This document shows positions 1 to 9,226 of a stretch of 49,109 nucleotides of DNA, piece after piece. Source of the stretch: Chthoniobacterales bacterium (lineage in GTDB: Bacteria > Verrucomicrobiota > Verrucomicrobiia > Chthoniobacterales > DYNR01). The DNA is taken from assembly GCA_026418675.1 (NCBI GenBank), contig JAOAAX010000016.1, forward strand, positions 1 through 49,109, written 5' to 3'. Below the pieces are notes generated by a model. That model worked only from the letters and a program-made list of their open reading frames with translations, searched no databases and was not told the origin of the DNA. The position numbers and the translations under genes are program-made. Positions within the stretch are counted from its first letter, which is position 1; each line of letters begins with the position of its first letter.

Positions 1-138
1 TATGGTGCAGTGGCGGGGATGGTGGTGGAGGAGGAGGCGCAGAGGGTGGCGGAGGAGGAGGGGTTGTATGTGTTGAGGCAGAGCGGGGAGAGTGTGGAGA
101 TAGCTAACCCGCCGGGCTTCGTTCCGAGGAAGTTTTAA
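1..138 (+). CDS. C-terminal 45 residues of a truncated protein, DUF3782 / PD-(D/E)XK-nuclease-like tail
   Basis: An open frame runs from the first base of the window to a TAA at 136-138, so only the C-terminus of this gene is present. The 45 visible residues contain a repetitive acidic stretch (VVEEEAQRVAEEEGLYVL) and end RQSGESVEIANPPGFVPRKF. From memory, this resembles the C-terminus of small proteins annotated as DUF3782 or PD-(D/E)XK nuclease-like, where a helical region precedes a short beta segment with the 'G-D/E-x-V-x-I-x-N' pattern. The catalytic region would lie upstream, outside the window. Codon use is strongly G-rich, like the following 23 kb. The reading frame is certain; the family assignment is tentative. 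Confidence 0.6.
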   Translation, partial: YGAVAGMVVEEEAQRVAEEEGLYVLRQSGESVEIANPPGFVPRKF

Positions 139-652
139 AGGTGGCATTCAGTTTGGGATAGGAGAAAGGAATTGACAGTTTGGGAGAATTAGGAGAATTT
201 GAGGGTATGTCGGACGTATTGAATTTTGAGAAGGTTTAGCTCCTGTTTCAGGAAACAAAATAGATGTTTTAAGGAACGGATTATTTCAGCCGAGGGAGGG
301 GTGGTTCGGACTAGACAATAAGGTATTTATGAGATTTTGCGAGCGTGTGTTGGTAAAGTAGGGTGATTAAGTGGAGAATTGCGGATGTAAGCGTCTAACG
401 AGAAGGAACTGGCGGCGTTGAAGGCAAGAACCGCGTCACGGTGGAGGAGGTGAGAAGGTAGGTAGATTGGCTTAGGAAGGTGAGGTGGTTGGTCTCCTTT
501 ACTGGATAGGGTATGTTTAGGGAGCAAAAGCGGGAACAGTTATAGAAAAAGAGACAAAATACTTCCCTGAAAAGAATGTTTGAATGTGCTAAAAAAAATT
601 TATTTGAATTTTTTACAAAAAAAAGATTTTTATCAGTTTTTTTAATTTAATT
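139..652. other. 514-base intergenic region, no gene recognised
   Basis: This stretch lies between the left-edge gene (plus) and the 3' end of sdhB (minus), so the two genes converge on it. The first 400 bases are G-rich on the plus strand. The last 80 bases are strongly AT-rich with long A and T runs (about 580-652), which could help end transcription leaving sdhB, but no clear GC stem was seen. A 66-codon frame on the minus strand at 327-527 has low-complexity composition and no family resemblance, and is not called. No tRNA cloverleaf or riboswitch was recognised. Confidence 0.5.
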
Positions 653-1411
653 TTAGGGCATTACACCGACGGTGCGTTTGATAGAGGCGACGAGGTAATC
701 TCTGTTCATTTTTGCGATAAAAGAAGCGGGTATATGAGCTGGGCAAACGGCTTCACATTGGTAAAAATTGCTACAGCCGCCAAAGCCTTCTTTATCCATT
801 TGTTCGACCATGGAGAGGACGCGGCGGTCTTTTTCTGGTTTACCTTGGGGGAGTAAATTAAGGTGGCTGACTTTAGCTGCGACAAAGAGCATGGCTGAAC
901 TATTTGGGCATGCGGCAGCACAAGCTCCACAACCGATGCAAGCAGCAGCGTCCATAGCTTCGTCTGCGATGGTTTTGGGGATAGGGATGGAATTAGCATC
1001 GGGTGCAGAGCCTGTTCTTTCACTTATAAAACCTCCAGCTTGGATGATACGGTCGAGTGCTGAGCGGTTGACGGAGAGGTCGCGTATGACTGGAAATGGG
1101 CCAGCTCGGAAAGGTTCGATGTAGATAGTGGAGCCGTCTTCGAATTTGCGCATGTAGAGTTGGCATGTGGTTCCCGTGCTAGGACCATGAGGTATGCCAT
1201 TAATTGTTAAACTACACATTCCGCAAATTCCCTCACGGCAGTCATGATCAAAGACGATCGGCTCGATACCTTTTGAGATGAGATCTTCATTAACGATGTC
1301 GAGCATTTCGAGGAAGGAGGCATCCGGGGGTATATTGCGGGCTTCGTAATCTTCAAGCCGTCCTGGAGAATTAGCATCCTTTTGGCGCCAAACTTTGAGG
1401 TGAAAGTTCAT
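653..1411 (-). CDS. sdhB: Succinate dehydrogenase / fumarate reductase iron-sulfur subunit
   Basis: SdhB carries electrons from the flavoprotein SdhA through three iron-sulfur clusters to the membrane cytochrome b. All ligand motifs are visible in the 252 residues. The [2Fe-2S] site is CREGICGMC (Cys58, 63, 66) plus Cys83. The first ferredoxin-like motif is [11 protein letters not shown] (Cys158, 161, 164, 168). The last motif is [12 protein letters not shown] (Cys213, 219, 223), supplying ligands of the [3Fe-4S] cluster and the final [4Fe-4S] ligand. The length is usual for the family. It is the last gene of the minus-strand order sdhC-sdhA-sdhB, 26 bases after sdhA. The start is ATG, with no Shine-Dalgarno sequence before it. 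Whether the enzyme works mainly as dehydrogenase or fumarate reductase cannot be read from this subunit. Confidence 0.95.
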   Translation of the reverse strand: MNFHLKVWRQKDANSPGRLEDYEARNIPPDASFLEMLDIVNEDLISKGIEPIVFDHDCREGICGMCSLTINGIPHGPSTGTTCQLYMRKFEDGSTIYIEPFRAGPFPVIRDLSVNRSALDRIIQAGGFISERTGSAPDANSIPIPKTIADEAMDAAACIGCGACAAACPNSSAMLFVAAKVSHLNLLPQGKPEKDRRVLSMVEQMDKEGFGGCSNFYQCEAVCPAHIPASFIAKMNRDYLVASIKRTVGVMP

Positions 1412-1437
1412 AAGTGGGAAGTAGTAAAATGATGGTT

Positions 1438-3354
1438 CTATTTGTAGCTACGAGTTGTGGGTTTGATGAATTCGTAATTTAGAGGTTCTTTAATGAGAGT
1501 TGGATCTTTGTTAACACCTTCAAATTTCCAACACGCTACGAATGAAAATTCCTCATCGTTGCGTAAAGCTTCACCATCTGGAGTTTGGTATTCTGTTCGG
1601 AAGTGACCGCCACAGGATTCTTCGCGCATGAGTGCGTCGCGGCACATCAGTTCAGCAAATTCAAGGAAATCGGCAACGCGGCCGGCTTTTTCGAGGGATT
1701 GGTTCATACAATCCCCTTGACCGAGGACACGGACGTTTTTCCAAAATTCGTCACGGAGTTTTTGTATTTTTTCGATAGCCTCCTCTAAGCCTTTGCGATT
1801 ACGGGCCATGCCGCAATTGTTCCACATAAGTAATCCGAGTTCGCGGTGGAAAGAATCTACGCTTCGGCTTCCATTGACGGAGAGCAAGCGGTTGGTGAAT
1901 TTTTCAATACTTTGGACTGCTTCTTGGAATGCTGGATGGTTGGGGTCAACTTTTTTACCGAATTGTGTGGTAAGGTATTCTCCGATTGTGTAGGGGATGA
2001 TGAAGTATCCATCTGCTAGGCCTTGCATGAGGGCGCTTGCTCCGAGTCTATTTGCGCCGTGGTCGGAAAAATTGGCTTCACCGAGGACGTGCAACCCGGG
2101 GAGGTTACTCATGAGGCAATAATCTACCCAAAGTCCACCCATAGTGTAGTGGACGGCGGGATAGATACGCATTGGAACTTCGTAAGCGTTTTCTCCTGTT
2201 ATGTTTTCATACATTTCAAAGAGATTGCCGTAGCGCTCTTCGATTACTTTGCGGCCGAGGCGTTTAATGGCATCGGAGAAGTCGAGATAGACTCCGAGTC
2301 CGCCTGGGCCGACACCGCGACCTTCGTCGCAGACTTCTTTGGCGGCGCGAGAGGAGATGTCACGTGGAGCAAGGTTGCCATAGCTTGGGTATTTGCGTTC
2401 GAGGTAGTAATCGCGGTCCTCTTCAGGGATTTGGCTTGGGTGTTTGGAGCAGTCTTCCTTTCGTTTTGGGACCCAGACGCGGCCGTCGTTGCGGAGGGAT
2501 TCGGACATGAGGGTAAGCTTGCTTTGGTAATCACCGCTGACGGGAATGCAAGTTGGGTGGATTTGAGTGAAGCAAGGATTAGCGAAGAAGGCACCGCGTT
2601 TGTAGGCGCGATAAGTGGCTGTAACGTTGCAGCCTTTTGCATTGGTGGAGAGGTAGAAGACGTTGCCGTATCCGCCGGTGCAGAGGAGGACCGCATCGGC
2701 AGCGTGGGCAGAGATTTTTCCGGAGACTAAGTCACGAACAACAATCCCTTTGGCGTGGCCGTCAACGACGACGAGGTCGAGCATTTCCGTGCGGGGGAAC
2801 ATTTGGACGCCACCCGTGGAAATTTGTTTGCAAAGTGCCTGGTAAGCACCGAGTAAAAGCTGTTGGCCGGTTTGTCCTCTTGCGTAGAAGGTGCGGGAGA
2901 CTTGGGCGCCGCCAAAGCTACGGTTTGCGAGTAAGCCGCCATATTCGCGAGCGAAGGGGACACCTTGAGCGACGCATTGATCGATGATGGAAGCGCTGAC
3001 TTCGGCGAGGCGGTAAACATTGGCTTCGCGTGCGCGGAAGTCCCCGCCTTTGATGGTGTCGTAGAAGAGGCGGTAAACGCTATCGCCGTCGTTTTGATAA
3101 TTTTTTGCGGCGTTGATTCCACCTTGAGCGGCGATGGAGTGTGCACGCCGTGGACTATCCTGGTAGCAGAAACATTTGACGCGGAAGCCGAGTTCGCTGA
3201 GTGTAGCTGCAGCGGAGGCGCCGGCAAGCCCCGAGCCAACGACAATGATTTCAAACTTCCGTTTATTGGCTGGGCTGATGATTTTTGCGTTGTTTTTGAA
3301 GGTTGTCCACTTTTTTTCAAGAGGACCAGCCGGTATTTTGGAGTCGAGCGTCAT
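1438..3354 (-). CDS. sdhA: Succinate dehydrogenase / fumarate reductase flavoprotein subunit
   Basis: SdhA holds covalent FAD and oxidises succinate to fumarate (or the reverse) on the cytoplasmic face of the membrane. The 638-residue protein has an N-terminal dinucleotide-binding loop ([15 protein letters not shown], about residues 38-52). The flavin-attachment region [13 protein letters not shown] puts His72 at the covalent site. The substrate-site segment QIHPTCIP lies mid-protein, followed by [15 protein letters not shown] and the C-terminal FAD-contact segment [17 protein letters not shown]. The length and lack of a short E. coli-type N-terminus fit the larger flavoproteins paired with di-haem (type B) cytochrome b subunits, which agrees with the upstream sdhC. 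Only 3 bases separate it from sdhC. Long antisense frames across this gene are shadows of its codon bias. Confidence 0.96.
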   Translation of the reverse strand: MTLDSKIPAGPLEKKWTTFKNNAKIISPANKRKFEIIVVGSGLAGASAAATLSELGFRVKCFCYQDSPRRAHSIAAQGGINAAKNYQNDGDSVYRLFYDTIKGGDFRAREANVYRLAEVSASIIDQCVAQGVPFAREYGGLLANRSFGGAQVSRTFYARGQTGQQLLLGAYQALCKQISTGGVQMFPRTEMLDLVVVDGHAKGIVVRDLVSGKISAHAADAVLLCTGGYGNVFYLSTNAKGCNVTATYRAYKRGAFFANPCFTQIHPTCIPVSGDYQSKLTLMSESLRNDGRVWVPKRKEDCSKHPSQIPEEDRDYYLERKYPSYGNLAPRDISSRAAKEVCDEGRGVGPGGLGVYLDFSDAIKRLGRKVIEERYGNLFEMYENITGENAYEVPMRIYPAVHYTMGGLWVDYCLMSNLPGLHVLGEANFSDHGANRLGASALMQGLADGYFIIPYTIGEYLTTQFGKKVDPNHPAFQEAVQSIEKFTNRLLSVNGSRSVDSFHRELGLLMWNNCGMARNRKGLEEAIEKIQKLRDEFWKNVRVLGQGDCMNQSLEKAGRVADFLEFAELMCRDALMREESCGGHFRTEYQTPDGEALRNDEEFSFVACWKFEGVNKDPTLIKEPLNYEFIKPTTRSYK

Positions 3355-3357
3355 AAA

Positions 3358-4104
3358 TTAAGCGGGAAGTTTGAGTTGGACGAAACCGAGGAGGATAGAG
3401 ATGGGAATACTGACGTAGCCAGCCCAGAGGAGCCAAGCGAAGGCGATGCTGGCACGTTCAAGTAAGGGTCGGAGAAAGCGGTTGCTGATGCCGAGAGTTT
3501 GGAAGATGCTGGCGACACCGTGGCTGAGGTGGAAGGTGAGAAATGTAAGCGCGAGGATGTAGAAGATACTAATTGGAACGTTTTGGAATCCACGAACGAC
3601 CATATTGTAAACGTCGTGGCGTTTGGAACCATCGGGTAGGGTTTGATAGAGGTGGTAGAACTCTGGTTGGACGAGACCAAGTGTGAAGTGGGAGATATGG
3701 AAAACTACGAAGGCGAGAACGATGAGGCCTGTGTATTTCATGGTTCTGGCAAAAAGAGTAGAGCCCATGTTATCTTTGGCGATGTATTTGGTTGCGGAGG
3801 CGCGCAAGTTTTCAGCGATCAGTAATACAACGAAGATAATGTGGAGGAGGAAGACGGCGAGTAGTCCTAATCTGACGATCCAAAGGAGGGGGCCCATACT
3901 TTGAAGCTTTTGGGCGTAGGTGTTGATGACGTCCTGCCCGAGGTAAATGGTTAGGTTGCCGAGGAGGTGCCCGATGAGGAATAGCACCAGCAAGGAGCCT
4001 GTTACGGCAACGATCGTTTTTTTGCCGAGGCTTGAGAGGAGCCATCGAGTGAGGAGGCAAGGGATTGAGACTACAGTTGCGGATGATGAACCGGATGCTG
4101 ACAT
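3358..4104 (-). CDS. sdhC: Succinate dehydrogenase cytochrome b subunit, type B (b558 family)
   Basis: This is the single membrane anchor of a type B succinate:quinone oxidoreductase: five transmembrane helices carrying two b haems and the quinone site. Hydrophobic segments lie at roughly residues 30-50, 70-98, 122-146, 175-198 and 215-240. Histidines suited to bind haem sit in helices 1 to 4 (LIGHLLGN, FLLHIIFV, FHISHFTLG, FHLSHGVAS). The ATG at 4104 (248 residues) is preferred. An upstream TTG in the same frame would extend the protein to 4149 and overlap the preceding gene, and the extension is polar and unlike the family. Neither start has a clear ribosome-binding site. No sdhD is present, as expected for type B. 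It is the first gene of the sdhCAB unit, 41 bases after the phosphotransacetylase-associated gene. Confidence 0.92.
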   Translation of the reverse strand: MSASGSSSATVVSIPCLLTRWLLSSLGKKTIVAVTGSLLVLFLIGHLLGNLTIYLGQDVINTYAQKLQSMGPLLWIVRLGLLAVFLLHIIFVVLLIAENLRASATKYIAKDNMGSTLFARTMKYTGLIVLAFVVFHISHFTLGLVQPEFYHLYQTLPDGSKRHDVYNMVVRGFQNVPISIFYILALTFLTFHLSHGVASIFQTLGISNRFLRPLLERASIAFAWLLWAGYVSIPISILLGFVQLKLPA

Positions 4105-4145
4105 AATTGGATACGGTGGGATTTTTTTGTTTTTTTCAACGAAAA

Positions 4146-5369
4146 TCAATCAAATTTGGAGGGAAGTTGGGAGAAATTTTTCACGCCGAGTTTTGATAGG
4201 AAGGGTTTGAGGTCGAAATGTTCGGCGAAGAGCTGTTGGATAGTGGAGATTTTTTGGTTATCGCCTGGGAGAGTTTTTACGGTCATGGTGTTAATGTGGC
4301 GAGCAACGGTATAGGAATCGAGGTTTGTTTGGATAGCTGGCAAGCCGGATTCTTGGACGAGGCTGAGGATGCGATTGTGAGGGAGGAGGTTATCGGTTAG
4401 GACGATGCCTGCCAGTGCAGTGCCAGCGTTGTATTCTGCGAGTGCGGCGAGGACGATATCTTCTCGGTCGCCAGGGACGATGAGGAGTGTTCCTGTTCTG
4501 ATGCGACCGAGGAGGTTTGCGGAGCTCATAGCGCCAATGAGGACGTGAGCGACGCGGTTACGCTCGGCGTTTAGGCCACTGAGTAAAGAGCCATTGATGA
4601 GTTCCCGGATTTCTTGGAGTGTGGGTTGAGCGAGGATTGGCTCGACGGGTAGGACAGCTAGCAAATCTAAGCCCAGGTGTTCGAGACCGCGGCGGACGTA
4701 TTTACGCAAGTCTTCGATTTTAGCAGGGAGGACTTTGTTCATGATTACGCCGAGGATTTCCACCCCTTCGCGGTCGAATACGGCGCGGTTGAGAGCGACT
4801 TCGTCAATAGCTTTACCGATGCCGCCCGGGACGACAAGAATTACTTTGCTTTGCAGGAGTCTAGCTACGCGTGCATTGGAGAGATCGAATACTGAGCCTA
4901 CGCCGGCGTGGCCTGTGCCTTCGATGATGGTGAAGTCTTTTTCCCAGGCAGCGAGGTCGAAGCCGTGGAGGAGTTTTTCGATGAGGTCTTCGATACCTTG
5001 ACCAGCGATGTGTTTGCGGGTGAATTCCTGTTTGACGGTGATGGGGCTCATGGCCTCGATGGGTGTGCGTGTCCCGAAGGTTTCGTGGATGAGGACGCTA
5101 TCTTCGTCTATAGCTTTGCCTTCGAACTCGAGGTAGCGCTGACCGACAGGTTTAATAAAGCCGATGCGCGGGAAGTATGGGCGGAGGAGGGAGTGGAGCC
5201 CTAAGCATGTAGTAGTTTTGCCGGCATTTTGTTCAGTTGCGGCAATGAAAATGCGGGGTGTTTGGAGATTTTTGGGATGTTTGTCGAAGAAATGCTGTTG
5301 TTGGTGGTGGTCAGGAGTTGGCGGTGTTGATGGGTGTGAGGGAGTGGCTTCGAGCTGAGGGGACTTCAT
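4146..5369 (-). CDS. BioD-like P-loop plus DRTGG-domain protein (detached N-terminal part of a long phosphate acetyltransferase)
   Basis: A 407-residue protein that matches in order the regulatory N-terminal half of long phosphate acetyltransferases such as E. coli Pta. After a Pro/His/Gln-rich N-terminal tail (about 1-36) comes a dethiobiotin-synthetase-like AAA_26 domain with a P-loop (ATEQNAGKTTT, about 44-54). A DRTGG domain follows at roughly 255-370 (VLIGAMSSANLLGRI, VPGDREDIV, GIVLTDNLLP). It has no acyltransferase domain. That domain is encoded by the gene directly upstream, 24 bases away on the same strand, so the two polypeptides together equal one long Pta. In long Pta this half is not catalytic and affects oligomerisation and allosteric control by metabolites, so a regulatory or scaffold role is inferred. 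The start is ATG with no Shine-Dalgarno sequence. Confidence 0.85.
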   Translation of the reverse strand: MKSPQLEATPSHPSTPPTPDHHQQQHFFDKHPKNLQTPRIFIAATEQNAGKTTTCLGLHSLLRPYFPRIGFIKPVGQRYLEFEGKAIDEDSVLIHETFGTRTPIEAMSPITVKQEFTRKHIAGQGIEDLIEKLLHGFDLAAWEKDFTIIEGTGHAGVGSVFDLSNARVARLLQSKVILVVPGGIGKAIDEVALNRAVFDREGVEILGVIMNKVLPAKIEDLRKYVRRGLEHLGLDLLAVLPVEPILAQPTLQEIRELINGSLLSGLNAERNRVAHVLIGAMSSANLLGRIRTGTLLIVPGDREDIVLAALAEYNAGTALAGIVLTDNLLPHNRILSLVQESGLPAIQTNLDSYTVARHINTMTVKTLPGDNQKISTIQQLFAEHFDLKPFLSKLGVKNFSQLPSKFD

Positions 5370-5393
5370 GGTGATGAAAAAAGGACAAACTTA

Positions 5394-6431
5394 TCAGCTA
5401 TAGTTTGGATATAACTTACGGTATTCGACGGCCTGGATGCCGATGACGGCTGCAATTTTTACGATGTCTTCTTTGAGGGTTCCGCGGGAGAGTTCTGCAG
5501 CTGGGCGGGTTAAGCCGGTTATGATTTGACCGTAGATCTGAGCGTCAGCGAGGTATTGGACGAGTTTTAGTGCGATGTTTCCGCTATCGAGGTTAGGGAA
5601 AATGAGGACGTTTGCATTTCCAGCGACTGGGCTTATGACGGATTTAACGCGGGCGACATCAGGAGCGAGAGCTGTGTCAGCTTGCATTTCACCGTCAATT
5701 TCCATTTCTACGCCGAGACGTTTAGCGAGTGCGCGGGCGAGTTCGGTAGCTCCTGCGACTTTTTGAGTATTGGGTTTTTGGGCGCTACCTTTTGTGGAGT
5801 AGCTAAGCATGGCGACGCGGGGTTTGGTGCCGAAGACCTGTCTAGCGAGCAAACCAGCTTCGACGGCGATTACGGCGAGCTGGTGCATGGTTGGCTCCGG
5901 GACAACGGCACAATCGGCAAAAAAAAGGACGCCGTTATCGCCAATATTGGGTTTATTTGGCAATTCTACGATTGTGCAACTGGAGATGACTTCTGCGTGA
6001 TCGAGTGGTTTTACGAGTTGGATGAGGGGGCGGAGGAGGGAGCCTGAATAAGTGCTGATTCCGCCGACGAGGCCATCCACGACTCCGTGTTGGAGCATAG
6101 CTGCTGCGAAGTAATTACGATTGAGAAGGATTTCCCGAGGGTCCTTGAGTCCCATTTTGCGGTAGCGTTCGAGTTTTTCTACATAGCGGCAGAACATGGG
6201 CATGTCGGAGGCCGTTTCGGGGTCAATGATCATGACGTGATCGAGGCGGATGGAGTGTGCTTCAGCGACAGCATGGACAACCTCTTTGTTGCCTAAGAGG
6301 ATGGGGACTCCCAGACGTAAGCGGTAGAACTCCTGAGCAGCCCAGAGAACGCGCGGGTCGTCTCCGTCGGGAAAGACAATTCGTTTAGGGTGTCTGCGGA
6401 GCTTTTCGTAGATGGAGTCGGTGAAGCTCAT
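5394..6431 (-). CDS. pta: Phosphate acetyltransferase, catalytic PTA_PTB domain
   Basis: Catalyses acetyl-CoA + phosphate = acetyl phosphate + CoA. The protein (345 residues from the ATG at 6431) consists only of the PTA_PTB fold. Family segments include FPDGDDPRVLWAAQEF near the N-terminus, the central LVGGISTYSGSLLRP, the active-site region MLSYSTKGSA, and the C-terminal FPNLDSGNIALKLVQYLADA and ITGLTRPAAELSRG. A TTG further upstream (6488) would add 19 residues without family resemblance, so the ATG is chosen. The BioD-like/DRTGG half of a long Pta is a separate downstream gene. No acetate kinase gene lies in the window. The order pta, regulatory half, sdhCAB could be one transcript, linking acetyl-CoA overflow to the TCA cycle; that link is inferred from spacing alone. 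Confidence 0.93.
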   Translation of the reverse strand: MSFTDSIYEKLRRHPKRIVFPDGDDPRVLWAAQEFYRLRLGVPILLGNKEVVHAVAEAHSIRLDHVMIIDPETASDMPMFCRYVEKLERYRKMGLKDPREILLNRNYFAAAMLQHGVVDGLVGGISTYSGSLLRPLIQLVKPLDHAEVISSCTIVELPNKPNIGDNGVLFFADCAVVPEPTMHQLAVIAVEAGLLARQVFGTKPRVAMLSYSTKGSAQKPNTQKVAGATELARALAKRLGVEMEIDGEMQADTALAPDVARVKSVISPVAGNANVLIFPNLDSGNIALKLVQYLADAQIYGQIITGLTRPAAELSRGTLKEDIVKIAAVIGIQAVEYRKLYPNYS

Positions 6432-6545
6432 CCTTGGGATAAAGGGACGTATGTTTGCAACAGTGGAGGACTTGTGGTTTTGATGCAAGCCAAACGCGAG
6501 GAGGAAATGTCAAAATTTAAGGATTTACTTATCTACAATTCAATG

Positions 6546-6574
6546 ATTATATCGGATAAAAATATACTTTAATT
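6546..6574 (-). promoter_or_regulatory. Weak candidate promoter for pta
   Basis: Reading the minus strand, a perfect TATAAT occupies 6551-6546, about 115 bases before the pta start and inside the 198-base gap between ndk and pta. With a 17-base spacer the -35 position is AATTAA, a poor match to TTGACA. The area is AT-rich, so a chance TATAAT is quite possible. Confidence 0.3.
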
Positions 6575-6629
6575 ATGTGCGTCTAGGTTGATGTGGTAAG
6601 TATTGGATATTTGTGTGGTTTGAAAGGTG

Positions 6630-7073
6630 TTAAAAATTTTCGATGTTTTGAGGTATGTCGAAGATTTCGTTTGGTTGGAAGAAGCGACTGATTTCGGCTT
6701 GAGCGGCTTGGGGTGAATCGGAGGCGTGGATGATGTTGAGCATTTTATCTTTGCCGAAGTCCCCGCGGATGGTGCCTTTGGGGGCCTGACGGGAATCTGT
6801 GGGGCCTGTGATTTCGCGTATTCGCTCGATGGCATCTGGGCCTCTTACAGCTAAAGCGATGATGGGTGTAGAGGACATGAATTTTTCGACTGCGGGGTAG
6901 AAGGGTTTATCAGCAATGTGTGCGTAATGCTCACGGAGTAAGGAGGGAGTGAGTTGAAGCATTTTGCAGCCGACTATTTGGAAGCCTTCGCGTTCAATCC
7001 TTTCGAGGACTGTTCCACAGAGGCGGCGTGTGATGCAATCTGGTTTGAGAAGAAGGAGCGTTGTTTGTTCCAT
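6630..7073 (-). CDS. ndk: Nucleoside diphosphate kinase
   Basis: Transfers the gamma phosphate of ATP to nucleoside diphosphates through a phosphohistidine, keeping the NTP and dNTP pools balanced. The 147-residue protein has the normal bacterial length. The N-terminal TLLLLKPDCITR segment matches the family TLxxIKPD signature. The active-site motif NIIHASDS supplies the phosphorylated histidine (about residue 116). The nucleotide-site segments ALAVRGPDAIERIREITGPT and GTIRGDFGKD are intact. The ATG at 7073 follows directly on a TTG in the same frame; the ATG is the likelier start. The gene stands alone between pta and an envelope gene pair, all on the minus strand. Confidence 0.95.
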   Translation of the reverse strand: MEQTTLLLLKPDCITRRLCGTVLERIEREGFQIVGCKMLQLTPSLLREHYAHIADKPFYPAVEKFMSSTPIIALAVRGPDAIERIREITGPTDSRQAPKGTIRGDFGKDKMLNIIHASDSPQAAQAEISRFFQPNEIFDIPQNIENF

Positions 7074-7198
7074 CAAGGAGTAAAGCTTCTAAAGAGCGAT
7101 TTGAGAGTTTACAAGAAACAAAGGTTAGCGTTTTTAAAGATGATTTTTGAAATGTTAGATAAAGGGGATTTTTTGTCTAATAGTTGATTTTTTAAGAA

Positions 7199-9226
7199 TT
7201 ACTTTGAGGGTGTGGGAGAGAGCTGTGGGTCATCTGGGAAGAGAACGGAGAGTGAGCGAAGGAGTCCTTCACGAGCGAGAGTGCTTTGAGGGTAAATATG
7301 TTGTGCTTTGAGGAACCAAGTGATGGCTGAGCTATGGTTGCTTTTTTTCTGGGCTTCTGTTGCCTGTTGGAGAGCGGAGGCGAAGTTTGCGACGGCGGGC
7401 GCGAGGTTGGCGCGGAGCTGGTGGAAGATGGGGTCATCGTTTGGAAACTCGGTAGAAGCGGCGGCTTTCTCGAGAATTTCCCATGCTGCAAAAGGATCGC
7501 CAGCTTTTTGGAGGAGCTGTGCTTGGGTGAGGGCGGATTCTATTTGGGCGAATTGTTTTAAAGCGGATTCGAGTTTTGAAGCACGGGTAGGGTCAGAGTA
7601 AGTAGCGGTCAGGAAGCGGCCTTTTTGTTCATAGATTGCCCGCAGGTTACGAGTGGCAAGTAATTCATCGAGTTCAGTAAGTGCTCTAGCCAGGTCTGTG
7701 GAGGTGTTGAAAATTTCGGATGCGGTTTTTTGGAGTTCGGGATTTTGGTGCCAGGTGGTTAATGCTTGGGCAATGCTTTCTTCTGTTTTTTCTTCTTTGC
7801 CTTGGGCGGATGCTGCTTTTGCGCGAGAGATAAGGATATCGCTTGAGACTTTGGCGAGCTGAATTTTGGCGCGTGGTTTAGTTGGGTCAAAATCGGATGC
7901 AGTAGTCTGTAATTCATCCAAGAGTTGTTCCGCTCGTGCGAAATCATTCGCTTCGAGTGCTGTTATGAGTTGTTGGGATTTGCGTAAGTAATTAAAGATA
8001 GAGCGTTTAACCTCAAGATCGAGGAGGCGGACTGGAGGTAGAAATTCTCCAAGCAAGAAGGCTTCGGCTAGACGTTCGGTGGCGGATTTTAATTCGTTGT
8101 TTGCGGTGTGGAAGCGGACGACTTCGATAGCTTCTTCGACTTCTCGTATTGACTCATGAGCGAGAGCATCAACTTGGCTAAGGGATTGGATGAATGGGGC
8201 GATGGCGCGAGCGGCAGCGGAAGCTGTTCCGATGAAACTTTCCAGTCCGAAATTCATTAGAGTGGAGCGAATCCCTTTTGCATCGAGTGAAGAATCGCTT
8301 ACCGAGAGAGTTGGGTTGAAGTCGTATTCAACTTTTGGGGGTGCGGAGTCGTAGGCATGGGTGGGAAGGTTTAAATTTTTTTTGAAAGCGTTGAGGGAAT
8401 TGTCGCCGTCTGAGAAAAGAGCGCGATAGTAACGGTTAGCTAGGATGCAGTGCTGGAAACGGCGGGTTGCGAAGAACTGAACCGCAAGGGACTGCAGTTG
8501 GGATTTTGCAAGGAATTCGTTGATTGTAATTTTTGATTTGCGGTTTGTTATGGTTTGATTGACTTCATCGAGGCGTTTCTGAGCTTGTTGAATTCTGGTT
8601 GTCTGCTCGCGCTGAGCTTGCTCCGCGGCGATTTTGGCGGCCGGGGAGTCGCCACCCGGAATTGATAGGCTTGTTTGGCGTGAAGCCATCTGCATGTTCC
8701 ATTCCGCTTTGCTACGCTCCTTCTCAAGCTCACGGAGTTCATTTTTGAGTTTTTCGGTTTCGAGATTTTGCTGTCGGATGCTATGGATTGCCTCAAAAAG
8801 TGTTTGGCAGAGGTTGGAGTCACCTGGATAAGCGGAGGCAATTTGCAACAGTTCCAAGGATTTATCGAGATTGGCTTTGTTGACTTTTCCAGGGGTGAGG
8901 AGGAGCGTAATTTGGGAGATTGTGCTGTGATATTTTTGATCTTCGGCGGAATTTGCGGGTGGGGAGTTTAGGTATTTCTCGAAACGGGCACGAAAGGTTC
9001 TGGAGTCAAATAGGGACCAAATTTTTTTTTCTAAGAAAGTGACTTCTAAGTCCTCTGATGGGTTTAAAGTTTCGGATGGGGTTGGTAGCGAGGCAGGTCC
9101 GGAGGTGGTAGGTGTGGGTTGATTGTTTGTGGGTTCGGTATGGGATGGGGGTAGGAAGGCCAGGAGGAGAACAACTATGAGGAAGAAGCGAAGAGGGAAA
9201 GGAGCGAATGTTCGTTGAGTTTTCAT
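7199..9226 (-). CDS. Exported helical / TPR-like protein of unknown function
   Basis: No family was recognised. The 675-residue product begins with a clear Sec signal (basic start, hydrophobic stretch LRFFLIVVLLLAFLPP at about 12-27), so it should be periplasmic or surface-facing. A Pro/Thr-rich linker follows (about 30-55). A charged coiled-coil region lies at about 155-235, rich in Glu, Lys and Gln. The C-terminal half repeats helical units with alanine-rich patterns (for example AKAASAQGKEEKTEESIAQA and QLLQKAGDPFAAWEILEKAA), like tetratricopeptide-type hairpins. The protein is almost wholly helical and has no catalytic motif. It overlaps the upstream 9223-9627 gene by four bases (ATGA), so the two are translationally coupled. 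A role in envelope complex assembly is conceivable but not shown. Confidence 0.8.
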   Translation of the reverse strand: MKTQRTFAPFPLRFFLIVVLLLAFLPPSHTEPTNNQPTPTTSGPASLPTPSETLNPSEDLEVTFLEKKIWSLFDSRTFRARFEKYLNSPPANSAEDQKYHSTISQITLLLTPGKVNKANLDKSLELLQIASAYPGDSNLCQTLFEAIHSIRQQNLETEKLKNELRELEKERSKAEWNMQMASRQTSLSIPGGDSPAAKIAAEQAQREQTTRIQQAQKRLDEVNQTITNRKSKITINEFLAKSQLQSLAVQFFATRRFQHCILANRYYRALFSDGDNSLNAFKKNLNLPTHAYDSAPPKVEYDFNPTLSVSDSSLDAKGIRSTLMNFGLESFIGTASAAARAIAPFIQSLSQVDALAHESIREVEEAIEVVRFHTANNELKSATERLAEAFLLGEFLPPVRLLDLEVKRSIFNYLRKSQQLITALEANDFARAEQLLDELQTTASDFDPTKPRAKIQLAKVSSDILISRAKAASAQGKEEKTEESIAQALTTWHQNPELQKTASEIFNTSTDLARALTELDELLATRNLRAIYEQKGRFLTATYSDPTRASKLESALKQFAQIESALTQAQLLQKAGDPFAAWEILEKAAASTEFPNDDPIFHQLRANLAPAVANFASALQQATEAQKKSNHSSAITWFLKAQHIYPQSTLAREGLLRSLSVLFPDDPQLSPTPSK

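Noticed and set aside
327-527. 66-codon minus-strand frame in the left intergenic region
   Set aside because: Low-complexity Pro/Leu/Ser content, no family resemblance and no ribosome-binding site; it arises from G-rich plus-strand composition.
2023-2730. 235-codon plus-strand frame opposite sdhA
   Set aside because: It lies antisense to a full, motif-complete sdhA and mirrors its codon bias; other long antisense frames in this area are the same artefact.
2965-3465. 166-codon plus-strand frame across the sdhA start and sdhC end
   Set aside because: Antisense shadow; both real genes on the minus strand have conserved motifs throughout.
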